Below, piece by piece: positions 46,140 to 56,052 of a stretch of DNA of 64,000 bases. Origin of the DNA: Sphingomonas carotinifaciens (GTDB lineage Bacteria > Pseudomonadota > Alphaproteobacteria > Sphingomonadales > Sphingomonadaceae); NCBI RefSeq assembly GCF_009789535.1, contig NZ_WSUT01000005.1, positions 1,203,001 through 1,267,000 of the forward strand. Reading direction: 5' to 3'. Made by a program: the position numbers and the translations under genes. Every line of letters begins with the position of its first letter. Position 1 is the first letter of the stretch. The notes beneath the pieces are model-generated. The model saw only the letters and a program-made list of their open reading frames with translations, had not been told where the DNA came from and made no database searches.

Positions 46140-47603
46140 ATGACGGTACGCGTGGACATGGGAACGGACGAACGCGGTGCGTCCGTCCCGATCGATCTGG
46201 AAGAATTGCTGGCGACCCGCCTGCTGGTGCAGGGCAATTCGGGTTCGGGCAAGTCGCATCTGCTGCGCCGCCTGCTCGAAAAATCGGCGGGGCAGGTGCA
46301 GCAGGTGGTGATCGATCCGGAAGGGGATTTCGTCACCCTGTCCAAGGCCTATGGCCATGTCGTGATCGAAGCGGGCGATTATGCCGAGCGCGAGGTGGCG
46401 AAGTTCGGCAGCCGTATCCGCGAGCACCGCGCGTCCGTCGTGCTGAGCCTGGAGGGGCTGGAGATCGAGGGGCAGATGCGCTGCGCCGCCGCCTTCCTGA
46501 ACGCGCTGTTCGATGCGCCGCGCGAGCATTGGTACCCCGCGCTGGTCGTGGTGGACGAGGCGCAGTTGTTTGCGCCCACCACCGGCGGCGAGGTGACGGA
46601 GGAGGTGCGCCGGGCCTCGCTGTCGGCGATGACCAACCTGATGTGCCGCGGGCGCAAGCGCGGGCTGGCCGGCGTGATCGCGACGCAGCGATTGGCGAAA
46701 CTGGCCAAGAACGTCGCGGCGGAGGCGTCCAACTTCCTGATGGGACGCACCTTCCTCGACATCGACATGGCGCGCGCCGCCGACCTGCTGGGCATGGAGC
46801 GGCGGCAGGCGGATGCGATTCGTGATCTGGCGCGCGGCACCTTCCTGGCGCTGGGCCCGGCGGTGTCGCGGCGGCCGATCACGGTGAAGATCGGTGCGGT
46901 GGAAACCTCGGCACGTTCGGGCAGTCCCAAGCTGACGCCCCTGCCCGATGCGCCGCCACCCGATTTGCAGGACCTGTTGTTCGCCCCCGTGGAGGAGGCG
47001 CCGCAACTGCCGATGACCTTTGACCCGCGTCCGCGGCGGGTGCCGGCCGACGAGTTGATGGCCGATCTGGGCCGTCCGCCCTTGCCCACCACCGCCGCAC
47101 CGGCGGTGCCCGACATGAGCGGCGAGGAGGTGGAGGCGATCTATGCCGCGGTGCTGCGCGCGATCGTCGAGGATGCCGAATCGACCTTCCGTCCGGCGTC
47201 CGTGCTGTTCCAGGATTTCCAGGTGCGGTGCCGCATGGCGGGACTGGCGCGCCCGCCGCTGGATTTGAACGGGTTCGCGCGGCGCCTGTCCTGCGCGCGC
47301 GCCGGCATTTTCGATGTGAGCGACCCCGACTGGCAGGATGCGCTGGCGCTGGCGAGTGCGCTACCCGACGATATGCTGGGCGCGTTCCTGCTGGTGGCGC
47401 GCGCGGCGCGGGCGGGGGAGCCGTGTCCGCCCGATACGCAGATCGCGCAGACCTATGGCACCAGTTCGCTGGGTCGGGTGCGGCGCCTGATCGGCTATAT
47501 CGAGAGCCGCGACCTGTTCGTGTGCCGTACCGACCTGACCGGCAAGCGGTCGATCACGATCCCGCGGCTCGGGTGGACGACGCAGGCGGCGGAGGCGGCC
47601 TGA
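46140..47603 (+). CDS. HerA-like/DUF87 ATP-binding protein
   Basis: A 487-residue P-loop ATPase of the HerA-FtsK superfamily. Walker [19 protein letters not shown] (about 30-47), [12 protein letters not shown], the Walker B region [14 protein letters not shown] and a sensor [20 protein letters not shown] are present. The C-terminal 200 residues, after a Pro-rich linker, contain a helical region ([20 protein letters not shown]) that looks like a DNA-binding helix-turn-helix. Archaeal HerA works with NurA in end resection; no NurA-like gene is adjacent. It is divergent from yebC-ruvC, suggesting a DNA-related role without proving it. Confidence 0.85.
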   Translation: MTVRVDMGTDERGASVPIDLEELLATRLLVQGNSGSGKSHLLRRLLEKSAGQVQQVVIDPEGDFVTLSKAYGHVVIEAGDYAEREVAKFGSRIREHRASVVLSLEGLEIEGQMRCAAAFLNALFDAPREHWYPALVVVDEAQLFAPTTGGEVTEEVRRASLSAMTNLMCRGRKRGLAGVIATQRLAKLAKNVAAEASNFLMGRTFLDIDMARAADLLGMERRQADAIRDLARGTFLALGPAVSRRPITVKIGAVETSARSGSPKLTPLPDAPPPDLQDLLFAPVEEAPQLPMTFDPRPRRVPADELMADLGRPPLPTTAAPAVPDMSGEEVEAIYAAVLRAIVEDAESTFRPASVLFQDFQVRCRMAGLARPPLDLNGFARRLSCARAGIFDVSDPDWQDALALASALPDDMLGAFLLVARAARAGEPCPPDTQIAQTYGTSSLGRVRRLIGYIESRDLFVCRTDLTGKRSITIPRLGWTTQAAEAA

Positions 47604-47620
47604 TAGCGGGGGCGTGAACT

Positions 47621-47747
47621 TCCCTCTCCCCGCCGGGGAGAGGGAGGGACCCGTCGGCAAAGCCGATGGGAGGGTGAGGGGCAGCCAAGCAGTGCTGCAC
47701 TGCTGGTCTGCCCCTCACCCAACCCTCTCCCAAAAAGGGGAGAGGGC
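47621..47747. repeat. Composite palindromic element (copy A)
   Basis: Begins and ends with CCCTCTCCC/GGGGAGAGGG hairpins (47622-47644 and about 47723-47746). The centre is a roughly 45-base imperfect palindrome in which GTGAGGGGCAG and CTGCCCCTCAC flank AAGCAGTGCTGCACTGCT. It lies between the HerA-like gene and the convergent gapR. A closely similar element with the same core and orientation lies at 56053-56194. Confidence 0.8.
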
Positions 47748-47756
47748 TAGAAGGAA

Positions 47757-48017
47757 TCAAAGCATCCCGAGCGCCTGCATATAGACCTCCAGGATGGCCT
47801 CTTCCTCCTGATATTCCTCGCGCTTCTTCTTGCGGATCGACATGATCTTCTTGATCGCCTTCGGGTCGTAGCCGCGGGCCTTGGCCTCGCCGAACACGTC
47901 CTTGATATCGTCGGCGATGCCCTTCTTCTCTTCTTCCAGCCGCTCGGCGCGCTCGATCAGCAGCCGCAGCTCGTCTGCCGCAACCTGGCCCGAGCCTTCG
48001 AATTCCGCGTCCGCCAT
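47757..48017 (-). CDS. gapR: Nucleoid-associated protein GapR (DUF2312)
   Basis: An 86-residue coiled-coil protein. [40 protein letters not shown] and [20 protein letters not shown] match the DUF2312 family, whose Caulobacter member GapR clamps overtwisted AT-rich DNA and aids replication and topoisomerases. The basic patch IRKKKREE is the DNA-contact region. Single gene leftward, followed by the palindromic element that may serve as terminator. Confidence 0.93.
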   Translation of the reverse strand: MADAEFEGSGQVAADELRLLIERAERLEEEKKGIADDIKDVFGEAKARGYDPKAIKKIMSIRKKKREEYQEEEAILEVYMQALGML

Positions 48018-48138
48018 GGTGATTCGCTTTCCCTTTGATGCCGCGGCCCTCGCCCGCGCGGACGGGGCGGCGTTGAAGATTCCCGATGTCGGGTGCGGCG
48101 GCGCGTCTAGGCGTTTTGTGCGCGCCGCTCAACTGTCG

Positions 48139-48432
48139 TCAGTGCGCGTTCCTTGCGACGCTTTCCTTCATGCGGGCAAGCTGTTCCGGCGATGCGTCGG
48201 CCTGATGCTCGGCCTTCCACCGGTCATAGGGCATGCCGTAGATCGTCTCGCGCGCGGCGTCCTTGTCCAGCCCGCCGGCCTCGCCCACCCAGTCGGACAG
48301 GCAGTTGCGGCAGAAGCCGGCCAGACCCATCAGGTCGACATTCTGCGCATCGGTGCGGTGGCGCAGGTGGCGCACCAGCCGGCGGAAGGCCGCGGCGGCG
48401 GCGGCGTCGTCCAGCGTGTCGAGACGGTCCAT
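48139..48432 (-). CDS. DUF1244-family protein
   Basis: A 97-residue protein of unknown function recognised by the conserved block AQNVDLMGLAGFCRNCLSDW, with two cysteines spaced CxxC, and by ARETIYGMPYDRWKAEHQ. The cysteine pair could bind metal but this is not established. It is divergent from pyk with 76 bases between them and is followed 121 bases later by gapR. Confidence 0.88.
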   Translation of the reverse strand: MDRLDTLDDAAAAAAFRRLVRHLRHRTDAQNVDLMGLAGFCRNCLSDWVGEAGGLDKDAARETIYGMPYDRWKAEHQADASPEQLARMKESVARNAH

Positions 48433-48508
48433 TTTACAAGCTCCAAGGTTGATCGGCGCGTAATAGAGGTTAGAGCCGTGCGGGCAAAGTTCGCAGGATA
48501 AGCGCTAC

Positions 48509-49981
48509 ATGACCAAGGCCCTCGCCCCCCGATCCCGCAAAGTCCGCGTGCTGGCCACGCTGGGACCCGCCAGCAGCGATCCCGAAATGATCGCCACGCT
48601 GTTCCAGGCGGGCGCGGACGCGTTCCGGATCAACATGAGCCATGGCGACCAGGCGTCCAAGGTGCCGCTCATCCAGGCGATCCGCGGCATGGAGGCGCGG
48701 TTCAACCGGCCGACCACGATCCTGGCCGATCTTCAGGGTCCCAAGCTGCGCGTCGGCAAGTTCGAGGGCGGGCGCACCGTGCTGGAGACGGGCAGCACCT
48801 TTGTGCTCGACCGCGACCCGACGCCGGGCGACGCGACGCGTGTCGAACTGCCGCACAAGGAGATCTTTGCCGCGATCGAGCCGGGTGCGCGCCTGTTGCT
48901 GGACGATGGCAAGCTGGTGCTGCGCGTCGCGGACCATGATGCGGATCGCATCGTCACCCTGGTCGAGGTCGGCGGCGCGCTGTCGAACAACAAGGGGCTG
49001 AACGTGCCCGACGTGGTGCTGCCGATGGCGGCGCTGACGCCCAAGGATCGCTCCGACCTGGCGTTCGCGGTGGAGCAGGGGGTCGACTGGATCGCCCTGT
49101 CCTTTGTGCAGCGGCCCGAGGACCTGATGGAGGCGCGCGGGCTGATCAAGGGCAAGGCGGCGCTCCTTGCCAAGATCGAGAAGCCGGCGGCGATCGACCG
49201 GCTGGACGAGATCGTCGAGCAGTGCGACGGCGTGATGGTGGCACGCGGCGACCTGGGCGTCGAATTGCCGCCGCAGGCGGTGCCGCCGCTGCAGAAGCGC
49301 ATCGTGGAGGTGGCGCGCCGCATGGGGCGCCCGGTGGTGGTCGCCACGCAAATGCTGGAATCGATGATCCAGAGCCCGTCGCCGACCCGCGCGGAAGTGT
49401 CGGACGTCGCCACCGCCATCTATGACGGTGCCGATGCGATCATGCTGTCCGCTGAATCGGCGGCGGGTTCGTGGCCGGTCGAATCGGTTGCGATGATGAA
49501 CGCGATCGGCGTGTCGGTCGAAGGCGACCCGGCGCATGGCGACCGCGTGCACTTCACCGTGATGAAGCCCGACCCCACCACTGCGGACGCGATGGCGGAA
49601 GCGGCCAAGAGCATCGCGCGCACCACCTCGGCCAAGGCGATCATCTGCTTCACCACCAGCGGATCGACCGCACGCCGCGTGGCGCGCGAGCGGCCGCCGG
49701 TGCCGATCCTGGTGCTGACCCCGCAGGCGGAGACGGCACGGCGGCTCGGCCTGTTGTGGGGCTGTCATGCGGTGCACACCCGCGACGTCGAATCGTTCGA
49801 GGAAATGGTCGCCAAGTCGAAGCGCATGGCGCTGCGTCACGGCATCGCCGCTGCGGGCGATCAGGTCATCATCATGGCTGGCGTACCGTTCCGCACGCCG
49901 GGGTCGACCAACGTGCTGCACGTCACCCGGCTGACCGGCGACGAACTGGAGAAGTACGGCGAGGATCGCGCGGAAGCCTGA
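48509..49981 (+). CDS. pyk: Pyruvate kinase
   Basis: A 490-residue glycolytic enzyme making pyruvate and ATP from phosphoenolpyruvate. RKVRVLATLGPASSD at the start, TILADLQGPKLRVG, the catalytic-lysine region LLAKIEKPAAIDRLDEI, VMVARGDLGVELPP and MLESMIQSPSPTRAEVSDVA are all present, followed by the regulatory C-terminal domain. The ATG at 48509 fits the family start. ExoD is convergent with it, 3 bases beyond the stop, with no room for a terminator. Confidence 0.97.
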   Translation: MTKALAPRSRKVRVLATLGPASSDPEMIATLFQAGADAFRINMSHGDQASKVPLIQAIRGMEARFNRPTTILADLQGPKLRVGKFEGGRTVLETGSTFVLDRDPTPGDATRVELPHKEIFAAIEPGARLLLDDGKLVLRVADHDADRIVTLVEVGGALSNNKGLNVPDVVLPMAALTPKDRSDLAFAVEQGVDWIALSFVQRPEDLMEARGLIKGKAALLAKIEKPAAIDRLDEIVEQCDGVMVARGDLGVELPPQAVPPLQKRIVEVARRMGRPVVVATQMLESMIQSPSPTRAEVSDVATAIYDGADAIMLSAESAAGSWPVESVAMMNAIGVSVEGDPAHGDRVHFTVMKPDPTTADAMAEAAKSIARTTSAKAIICFTTSGSTARRVARERPPVPILVLTPQAETARRLGLLWGCHAVHTRDVESFEEMVAKSKRMALRHGIAAAGDQVIIMAGVPFRTPGSTNVLHVTRLTGDELEKYGEDRAEA

Positions 49982-49984
49982 AGC

Positions 49985-50584
49985 TCAGCCGCCGATCTTC
50001 GACCCCAGCAGGCCGGCGCCGATCGCGACCGCGACGCCGGCCAGCACGATCGCGACGATCATCACCAGCCCGTCGCGGACCATCAATGCCAGGCCGAAGG
50101 TGGCGATCGCCGCCATCGGCGCGGTGGTCGCCAGCGGCAGCAATTCCAGCGGCGGCACCGTACAGGCGAGCAGGATGCACGCCACCGCCGCGACCCGCAC
50201 GAACGGCCCTTTGGTGAGTGCCGGCAGGCGACCATGGAACCAGCGGTCCGCCCAGCCGGCGGGCTTGCGCGCCTTTTTCGTGGTTTTCCGGACCGTCTCG
50301 GCCTTGACGGAGCGGTTGCGCAGGAAGCCGGGTAGCCAGAGATGCTTGCGCCCCAGCACCATCTGCACCGCGGTCAACAGGATCACGCAGGCGAGGACGG
50401 TCGGCAGGCCGGGGATCGACCCGACCGGTGATATGTCGACCAGCGCGGGCAACAGCAGGAAGGGGCCATAGGACCGGTTGCCGAAAGCCTCGATCACGTC
50501 GCCGAGCGAAACCCGGTCCTGCTTGTCCGCAAGTTCATCCAGGGCGTCGAGAATATCGCCGATGCTGTGGGGATCACTGGCCAT
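49985..50584 (-). CDS. ExoD-family membrane protein
   Basis: A 199-residue membrane protein of the ExoD (exopolysaccharide synthesis) family. The N-terminal cytoplasmic part SIGDILDALDELADKQDRVS, the motif SYGPFLLLPALVDISPVGSIP and four or five hydrophobic helices (ACVILLTAVQMVLG, VAAVACILLACTVPPLELLP, GLVMIVAIVLAGVAVAIGAG) are typical. In rhizobia exoD mutants alter exopolysaccharide and alkali tolerance; here there are no polysaccharide genes near. It is divergent from ruvB and convergent with pyk. Confidence 0.9.
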   Translation of the reverse strand: MASDPHSIGDILDALDELADKQDRVSLGDVIEAFGNRSYGPFLLLPALVDISPVGSIPGLPTVLACVILLTAVQMVLGRKHLWLPGFLRNRSVKAETVRKTTKKARKPAGWADRWFHGRLPALTKGPFVRVAAVACILLACTVPPLELLPLATTAPMAAIATFGLALMVRDGLVMIVAIVLAGVAVAIGAGLLGSKIGG

Positions 50585-50657
50585 GGGGGCGGAACGGGAT
50601 GACTAGTGGCGCGGTTCCACTCGACAGCGCCCCCGCTCGCCCGCTACGGAACGAAAG

Positions 50658-51689
50658 GTGACCGACACCGACCGCCTTTTGTCCGCGAGCCGCCGTCCCG
50701 AGGATGTCGACGCCGCGCTGCGCCCCAAGCATCTCGACGAATTCGTCGGCCAGCAGGCCGCGCGCGACAATCTGCGCGTCTTCATCCAGGCGGCCCGGTC
50801 GCGGGGCGACGCGCTGGACCATGTGCTGTTCTTCGGTCCGCCGGGGCTGGGCAAGACGACGCTGGCGCAGATCATCGCACGCGAGATGGGGGTGGGCTTT
50901 CGCGCCACCTCCGGCCCGGTGATCGCCAAGTCGGGCGATCTGGCGGCGCTGCTCACCAATCTGGAAGACGGCGACGTGCTGTTCATCGACGAGATCCACC
51001 GGCTCCAGCCCGCGGTGGAGGAGGTGCTGTATCCGGCGATGGAGGACCGCGCGCTGGACCTGATGATCGGCGAGGGGCCGTCGGCCCGTTCGGTCCGCAT
51101 CGACCTGCCGCGCTTCACGCTGGTCGGCGCCACCACGCGGCAGGGATTGCTGACCACGCCGCTGCGTGACCGGTTCGGCATTCCGGTGCGACTGCAATTC
51201 TATACGGTCGAGGAACTGACCCGCGTGGTGACGCGCGCGGCGCGGCTGCTCGACCTGGCCATTGCGGAGGACGGCGCGACCGAAGTCGCGCGCCGGTCGC
51301 GGGGCACGCCGCGCATCGCCGGCCGGCTGCTGCGCCGGGTGCGCGACTTCGCGACGGTGGCGGGGCATGACGTGGTCGATGCCCGCGCCGCCGATCAGGC
51401 GCTGAACCGGCTGGAGGTCGATGCGCTGGGGCTGGACGCGATGGATCGCCGCTATCTGATGATGATCGCCGACGTCTATCGCGGCGGCCCGGTCGGCGTG
51501 GAGACGCTGGCGGCTGGCCTGAGCGAACCGCGCGACACGATCGAGGAAGTGATCGAGCCCTATCTGATCCAGCTCGGCCTGGTCGCGCGCACCGCGCGCG
51601 GGCGCGTGCTGAATGCCGGGGGATGGAAGCATCTGGGCCTCAATCCGCCGGTCGGCAGCCAGGACGGCCTGTTCGACCTGGGCGGATAA
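50658..51689 (+). CDS. ruvB: Holliday junction DNA helicase motor RuvB
   Basis: A 343-residue AAA+ ATPase that drives branch migration. Walker [16 protein letters not shown], Walker [10 protein letters not shown], sensor [20 protein letters not shown] with the arginine finger, and the winged helix [16 protein letters not shown] are intact. The start is a GTG (50658) preceded by AAAGG; no ATG upstream gives a better fit. It lies about 6.6 kb from ruvA and on the opposite strand, not in the usual ruvCAB order. Confidence 0.97.
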   Translation: MTDTDRLLSASRRPEDVDAALRPKHLDEFVGQQAARDNLRVFIQAARSRGDALDHVLFFGPPGLGKTTLAQIIAREMGVGFRATSGPVIAKSGDLAALLTNLEDGDVLFIDEIHRLQPAVEEVLYPAMEDRALDLMIGEGPSARSVRIDLPRFTLVGATTRQGLLTTPLRDRFGIPVRLQFYTVEELTRVVTRAARLLDLAIAEDGATEVARRSRGTPRIAGRLLRRVRDFATVAGHDVVDARAADQALNRLEVDALGLDAMDRRYLMMIADVYRGGPVGVETLAAGLSEPRDTIEEVIEPYLIQLGLVARTARGRVLNAGGWKHLGLNPPVGSQDGLFDLGG

Positions 51690-51770
51690 TCGGGACAGGC
51701 ACTCCAGCTTCGTGCCCTGCGTCATAATGTTGCATGGCACCCAAGGCAGTGATCTGTTAGCCCTTGGCCC

Positions 51771-54044
51771 ATGCCCCTATCGGCCGCTGCCTCCGCCCGC
51801 GAAATCCTGGTCCGCCTGCACGACGTGATGGCGTCGCGGGCGCCCGCGCAATCCAAGCTGAACCAAGTCGTCCAGATCATCGGTGAGGCGATCGGGAGCG
51901 AGGTGTGTTCGATCTACCTGCTGCGCGAGGGCGTGCTGGAGCTGTTCGCGACGCGCGGGCTGGCGCAGGAGGCGGTGCACGTCACCAAGCTGGCGATGGG
52001 GGAAGGGCTGGTCGGCACGATCGCCGAAGATGTCGAGGTGCTGAACCTGGACGAAGCCGCCAGCCACCCCGATTTCGCCTACAAGCCAGAGACGGGCGAG
52101 GACCGTTTCCACAGTTTCGCCGGCGTGCCGATCATCCGGCGCGAGCGGGCGGTGGGCGTGCTGGCGGTGCAGCACAGCGAGCCGCGCCGGTATCAGGATG
52201 TCGAGATCGAAGCGTTGCAGACGGTGGCGATGGTGCTGTCCGAGCTGATCTCCAATGCCGGGCTGATCGACGAGGGCGGGCAGGGCGCCGGGCGTCCGCA
52301 GAGCACCGCGTCGCAGCGGCTGATGGGCCAGAAGCTGGTCGACGGCATGGGTTCGGGCTTTGCCGTCTTCCACCAGCCGCGCATCACCATCGAGCATACC
52401 GTGGCCGAGGACACCGATGCCGAGCGGCACCGCGTCTATGCCGCGTTCGACAAGATGCGCGAACAGATCGACCGCATGGCGCGCGAGGCCGAGTTCGGTG
52501 TCGGCGGCGAGCATGAGGAGGTGATCGATACCTACAAGATGTTCGCGTACGACGAGGGGTGGGCGCGACGGATCAACGAGGCGATCGACAGCGGTCTGAC
52601 CGCGGAGGCGGCGATCGAGCGGGTGCAGCAGCGCACCCGCCAGCGCATGCGCCAGATCGACGATCCGCTGCTCGCCGACCGGATGCACGATCTGGAGGAC
52701 CTGTCGAACCGGCTGCTGCGCATCGTGTCGGGTCAGATGGGGACGGCGGCGCAACTGGGTCTGCGCCAGGACACGATCCTGATCGCGCGCAACCTGGGGC
52801 CGGCCGAGCTGCTGGAATATGACAAGCGCCGCCTGAAGGGCGTGGTGCTGGAGGAAGGATCGCTGACCGCGCACGTCATCATCGTCGCGCGCGCGATGGG
52901 CGTGCCGGTGCTGGGCCGGGTGCGCGACACCCGCCGGCTGATCGCCGAGGGCGACCGGCTGCTGCTCGACACGATCGAGAACAACGTCTTCGTCCGGCCC
53001 TCCGCGGCGATGGAGGAAGCGTTCGATGCCAAGCTGACGCTCCGTCAGAAGCGCCGCGCCGCCTATGCCGCGCTGCGCGACGTGGCGCCGGAGACGAAAG
53101 ACGGCCACCGGGTGACGGTGATGGTCAATGCCGGCCTGCGCGACGATGCCGCGGCGCTGGACATCACCGGTGCGGACGGGATCGGCCTGTTCCGGACCGA
53201 ATTCCAGTTTCTCGTCTCCGCCTCGCTGCCGCAGCGCGAGCGGCAACAGCGGCTGTACCGCGAAGTGCTGGAAGCGGCGGGCGAGCGCCCGGTGGTGTTC
53301 CGCACGATCGATATCGGCGGCGACAAGGCGCTGCCCTATCTCAACATCGAGGCGGGCGACGAGGAGAATCCGGCGATGGGCTGGCGCGCGCTGCGCCTCG
53401 CGCTGGAACGCGACGGCCTGATGAAGGCGCAGGCGCGTGCGCTGCTGGAGGCGGCGGGCGGGCGCACGCTGAACGTGATGTTCCCGATGGTGTCCGAGGC
53501 ATGGGAGTTCGACGAGGCACGCGCGCTGTTCGAGGCGCAGCGGTTGTTCCTGTCGGGACGCGGCAAGCGGATGCCGAACGAGATACGCTATGGCGCGATG
53601 CTGGAGGTGCCGGCGCTGGCCGAGCAGCTGGACCTGATCCTGCCGCAGGTCGATTTCCTGTCGATCGGCACCAACGACCTGACCCAGTTCCTGTTCGCCG
53701 CCGACCGTGCGAACCCCAAGCTGGCGGAACGGTATGACTGGCTGTCGCCCTCCATCCTGCGCTTCCTGCGCCGGGTGGTGGAGCCGGCCCGTGCAGCCGG
53801 CGTGCCGGTCGCGGTATGCGGCGAGATGGGCGGACGGCCGCTGGAGGCGATGGCGCTGATCGGGGTCGGCATCGACCGGCTGTCGATCACCCCGGCGGCG
53901 GTCGGGCCGGTCAAGGCGATGGTTCGCTCGCTCGACCGCACCGCTATTGCCGCCGAGATGGACCGGCTGCTGGCGCATCCGCCGCGCGACATGCGCGGGG
54001 TGCTTGGTGCCTGGGCTGCGACGAACGGCGTGGAATTGGCCTGA
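51771..54044 (+). CDS. ptsP: Nitrogen-PTS phosphoenolpyruvate-protein phosphotransferase (EI-Ntr)
   Basis: A 757-residue PEP-dependent kinase that starts the regulatory PTS-Ntr relay. An N-terminal GAF domain (about 15-165) is followed by enzyme I modules: the phosphorylated histidine in EEGSLTAHVIIVARAMGVP (about residue 367), then the PEP-binding barrel with TGADGIGLFRTEFQFL, DIGGDKALPYLN, LSIGTNDLTQF and VCGEMGGRP. In Gram-negative bacteria the GAF domain senses glutamine. The HPr and EIIA partners are not in the window. Confidence 0.96.
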   Translation: MPLSAAASAREILVRLHDVMASRAPAQSKLNQVVQIIGEAIGSEVCSIYLLREGVLELFATRGLAQEAVHVTKLAMGEGLVGTIAEDVEVLNLDEAASHPDFAYKPETGEDRFHSFAGVPIIRRERAVGVLAVQHSEPRRYQDVEIEALQTVAMVLSELISNAGLIDEGGQGAGRPQSTASQRLMGQKLVDGMGSGFAVFHQPRITIEHTVAEDTDAERHRVYAAFDKMREQIDRMAREAEFGVGGEHEEVIDTYKMFAYDEGWARRINEAIDSGLTAEAAIERVQQRTRQRMRQIDDPLLADRMHDLEDLSNRLLRIVSGQMGTAAQLGLRQDTILIARNLGPAELLEYDKRRLKGVVLEEGSLTAHVIIVARAMGVPVLGRVRDTRRLIAEGDRLLLDTIENNVFVRPSAAMEEAFDAKLTLRQKRRAAYAALRDVAPETKDGHRVTVMVNAGLRDDAAALDITGADGIGLFRTEFQFLVSASLPQRERQQRLYREVLEAAGERPVVFRTIDIGGDKALPYLNIEAGDEENPAMGWRALRLALERDGLMKAQARALLEAAGGRTLNVMFPMVSEAWEFDEARALFEAQRLFLSGRGKRMPNEIRYGAMLEVPALAEQLDLILPQVDFLSIGTNDLTQFLFAADRANPKLAERYDWLSPSILRFLRRVVEPARAAGVPVAVCGEMGGRPLEAMALIGVGIDRLSITPAAVGPVKAMVRSLDRTAIAAEMDRLLAHPPRDMRGVLGAWAATNGVELA

Positions 54045-54137
54045 TGCCAGGGCAGAGGGCGCGTTGACAGGCTTACAACCCTTTGGGAAAGACGGGGGTG
54101 ACCGGCAGGGTGGGCCGCGGTCGCTTCGGAGTTGAGA

Positions 54138-55007
54138 ATGGACGAGGTCAATCCGGGCCATGACGCCGCGCCCGCGGCACCCGCGCGCGCCGGAGACGTT
54201 CTGCGCGCCGCCCGCGAGGCGCAAGGGCTGTCCCTCGCGGATGTCGGCGCACGTACCCGCATTCCCAACCGCCATCTGGCGGCGATCGAGGCATCGGATT
54301 ACCAGAGCCTGCCATCGGCCACCTATGCGATGGGCTTTGCCAAGGCCTATGCCCGCGCGGTCGGCGCGGACGAGGTGGCGATCGCCCATTCGGTGCGTGC
54401 CGAGGTGGACCGGATCGGCCGCCGCCAGAGCGACTATGTACCCCACGACATCGCCGACCCGGCCCGCGTGCCGCCGCGCGGCCTGGCGATCCTCGGCGTC
54501 GGCGTGGCGCTCGCGGTCCTCGTGCTGGTGGCGCTGTGGTTCGGCACCGAGCTGTTCCACAACCGCACCGCGACGGCGCCGGAGGCACCCGAAATCGCCG
54601 CGCCGACCCCGGCCGCCGCACCCAGGACGGTGACGCAGCCGGTGCCGGCCGTCACGACCGGGCAGGTGACGCTGGTCGCCAATGACGAGGTGTGGCTGCG
54701 CGTCTATGACGCCAACAACGAGACGCTGTTCCTGCGCACGATGAAGGCGGGCGAACGGTTCGACGTGCCGACCACCGCGCGCGAGCCCAAGATCAACGTC
54801 GGTCGCCCCGACAAGCTGACCATCATGCTGAACGGTAAGGCGACGCCGCCGCTGGGCGACGGATCGCGCCCGATCAAGGATGTGCGGGTCGATGCCGCCG
54901 CCGTCGGCGCACGGCTGGCCGGGACGCCGATCCCGGCCGCGGCTCCGGCGCCCGCCGCCGAGCCGGCGCCGCCGAGGCCACTGAACGCGGCGGCCATCCC
55001 GGAATAG
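54138..55007 (+). CDS. RodZ-like helix-turn-helix membrane protein (DUF4115)
   Basis: A 289-residue protein with the RodZ layout: a cytoplasmic Cro/CI-type helix-turn-helix (about 20-85; LRAAREAQGLSLADVGARTR, AIEASDYQSLPSATYAMGFA), one membrane helix (GLAILGVGVALAVLVLVALW, about 115-134), a Pro/Ala linker, and a periplasmic DUF4115 beta domain (VTLVANDEVWLRVYDANNET). RodZ links MreB to the envelope and sets cell shape. ATG 54138 follows CGGAG; a TTG two codons upstream is possible. It precedes cpoB in the same direction. Confidence 0.88.
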   Translation: MDEVNPGHDAAPAAPARAGDVLRAAREAQGLSLADVGARTRIPNRHLAAIEASDYQSLPSATYAMGFAKAYARAVGADEVAIAHSVRAEVDRIGRRQSDYVPHDIADPARVPPRGLAILGVGVALAVLVLVALWFGTELFHNRTATAPEAPEIAAPTPAAAPRTVTQPVPAVTTGQVTLVANDEVWLRVYDANNETLFLRTMKAGERFDVPTTAREPKINVGRPDKLTIMLNGKATPPLGDGSRPIKDVRVDAAAVGARLAGTPIPAAAPAPAAEPAPPRPLNAAAIPE

Positions 55008-55104
55008 CGTGCGCCGGCAACCGCTTTAAGGCTGGCGACAGCTTGGGCGTTGCAGTTATGGTCGATGTTCATGAAAATCCTGCTTGCACCGGGGGGTGTG
55101 ATCG

Positions 55105-56043
55105 ATGCGTAACCTGTTGATGACCGGCGTTGCCGCCGCGCTGTTCCTGCCCACGGCGGTATCCGCGCAAGGCGTGGAGGGCCGTGTGACCAAGCTGGAA
55201 AGCGAAATGCGCGCTGTCCAGCGCAAGGTGTTCCCGAACGGGGCGGGCCAGTATCTGCAACCCGACATCACCGCGTCGCAGGCGCCGCAGACGGCCGCCG
55301 GCGTGCCCGCGACCAGCGCGGTCGCCGATCTTTCGTCGCGCGTGACCTCGCTGGAAGAGCAGCTGGCGTCGCTGACTGGGCAGATCGAGCAGAACGGCTT
55401 TCGCGTGCGCCAGCTTCAGGAACAGTTCGAGGCGTATAAGCGCGCCACGGACAATCGCCTGAAGCTGGTAGAGGGCGGGCCGGCACCGATCGCGCCGGCG
55501 GGCGAAAGCGCGCCGCTGGAGGGCGCTGCGGTGTCGCCGCCGCCGGCCCGCGCGGCCGGCGGCAGCACGAGCGCCAAGCCGGCTGCGGCTGCGGCTGCGG
55601 CTGCGACCGCGGCGCCCGCTGCGGTGGCGGGGGTGGAGAAGCCCTCGACCGGCGACGCGGCAGAGGACGAGTATCTTTACGGATACCGCCTGTGGAGCGC
55701 GAAGAAATATCCGGAGGCCGAAGCGCAGCTGAAAAAGGTCGTCGCGACCTATCCGAAGAGCAAGCGCGCCAGCTATGCGCAGAACCTGCTTGGCCGGTCC
55801 TATCTTGATGCGGGTAAACCCAGCCTCGCCTCCATGGCCTTTTACGAGAATTACAAGAAATTTCCCGATGGCGAGCGGGCGCCCGACAGCCTGCTGTATC
55901 TGGGGCAGGCGCTGACCAAGCTGAACAAGCCGGCGGATGCGTGCAAGGTCTATGACGAGCTGTCGGACGTATACGGCGCCAAGCTGTCGGCGGCGATGAA
56001 GGGGCAGGTCGAGGCGGGACGTTCGGCGGCCAAATGTAAGTAG
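55105..56043 (+). CDS. cpoB: Tol-Pal-associated periplasmic protein CpoB (YbgF)
   Basis: A 312-residue exported protein. Signal peptide MRNLLMTGVAAALFLPTAVS (cleavage after SAQ or nearby), an N-terminal coiled coil (about 25-130) that in E. coli trimerises, a long Ala-rich linker, and three TPR-like repeats (GYRLWSAKKYPEAEAQLKKV, YAQNLLGRSYLDAGKPSLAS, LYLGQALTKLNKPADACKVY). CpoB coordinates peptidoglycan synthesis with outer-membrane constriction through Tol-Pal. No tol or pal genes are adjacent; the gene follows the rodZ-like gene. Confidence 0.92.
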   Translation: MRNLLMTGVAAALFLPTAVSAQGVEGRVTKLESEMRAVQRKVFPNGAGQYLQPDITASQAPQTAAGVPATSAVADLSSRVTSLEEQLASLTGQIEQNGFRVRQLQEQFEAYKRATDNRLKLVEGGPAPIAPAGESAPLEGAAVSPPPARAAGGSTSAKPAAAAAAAATAAPAAVAGVEKPSTGDAAEDEYLYGYRLWSAKKYPEAEAQLKKVVATYPKSKRASYAQNLLGRSYLDAGKPSLASMAFYENYKKFPDGERAPDSLLYLGQALTKLNKPADACKVYDELSDVYGAKLSAAMKGQVEAGRSAAKCK

Positions 56044-56052
56044 GGCGGAAAT

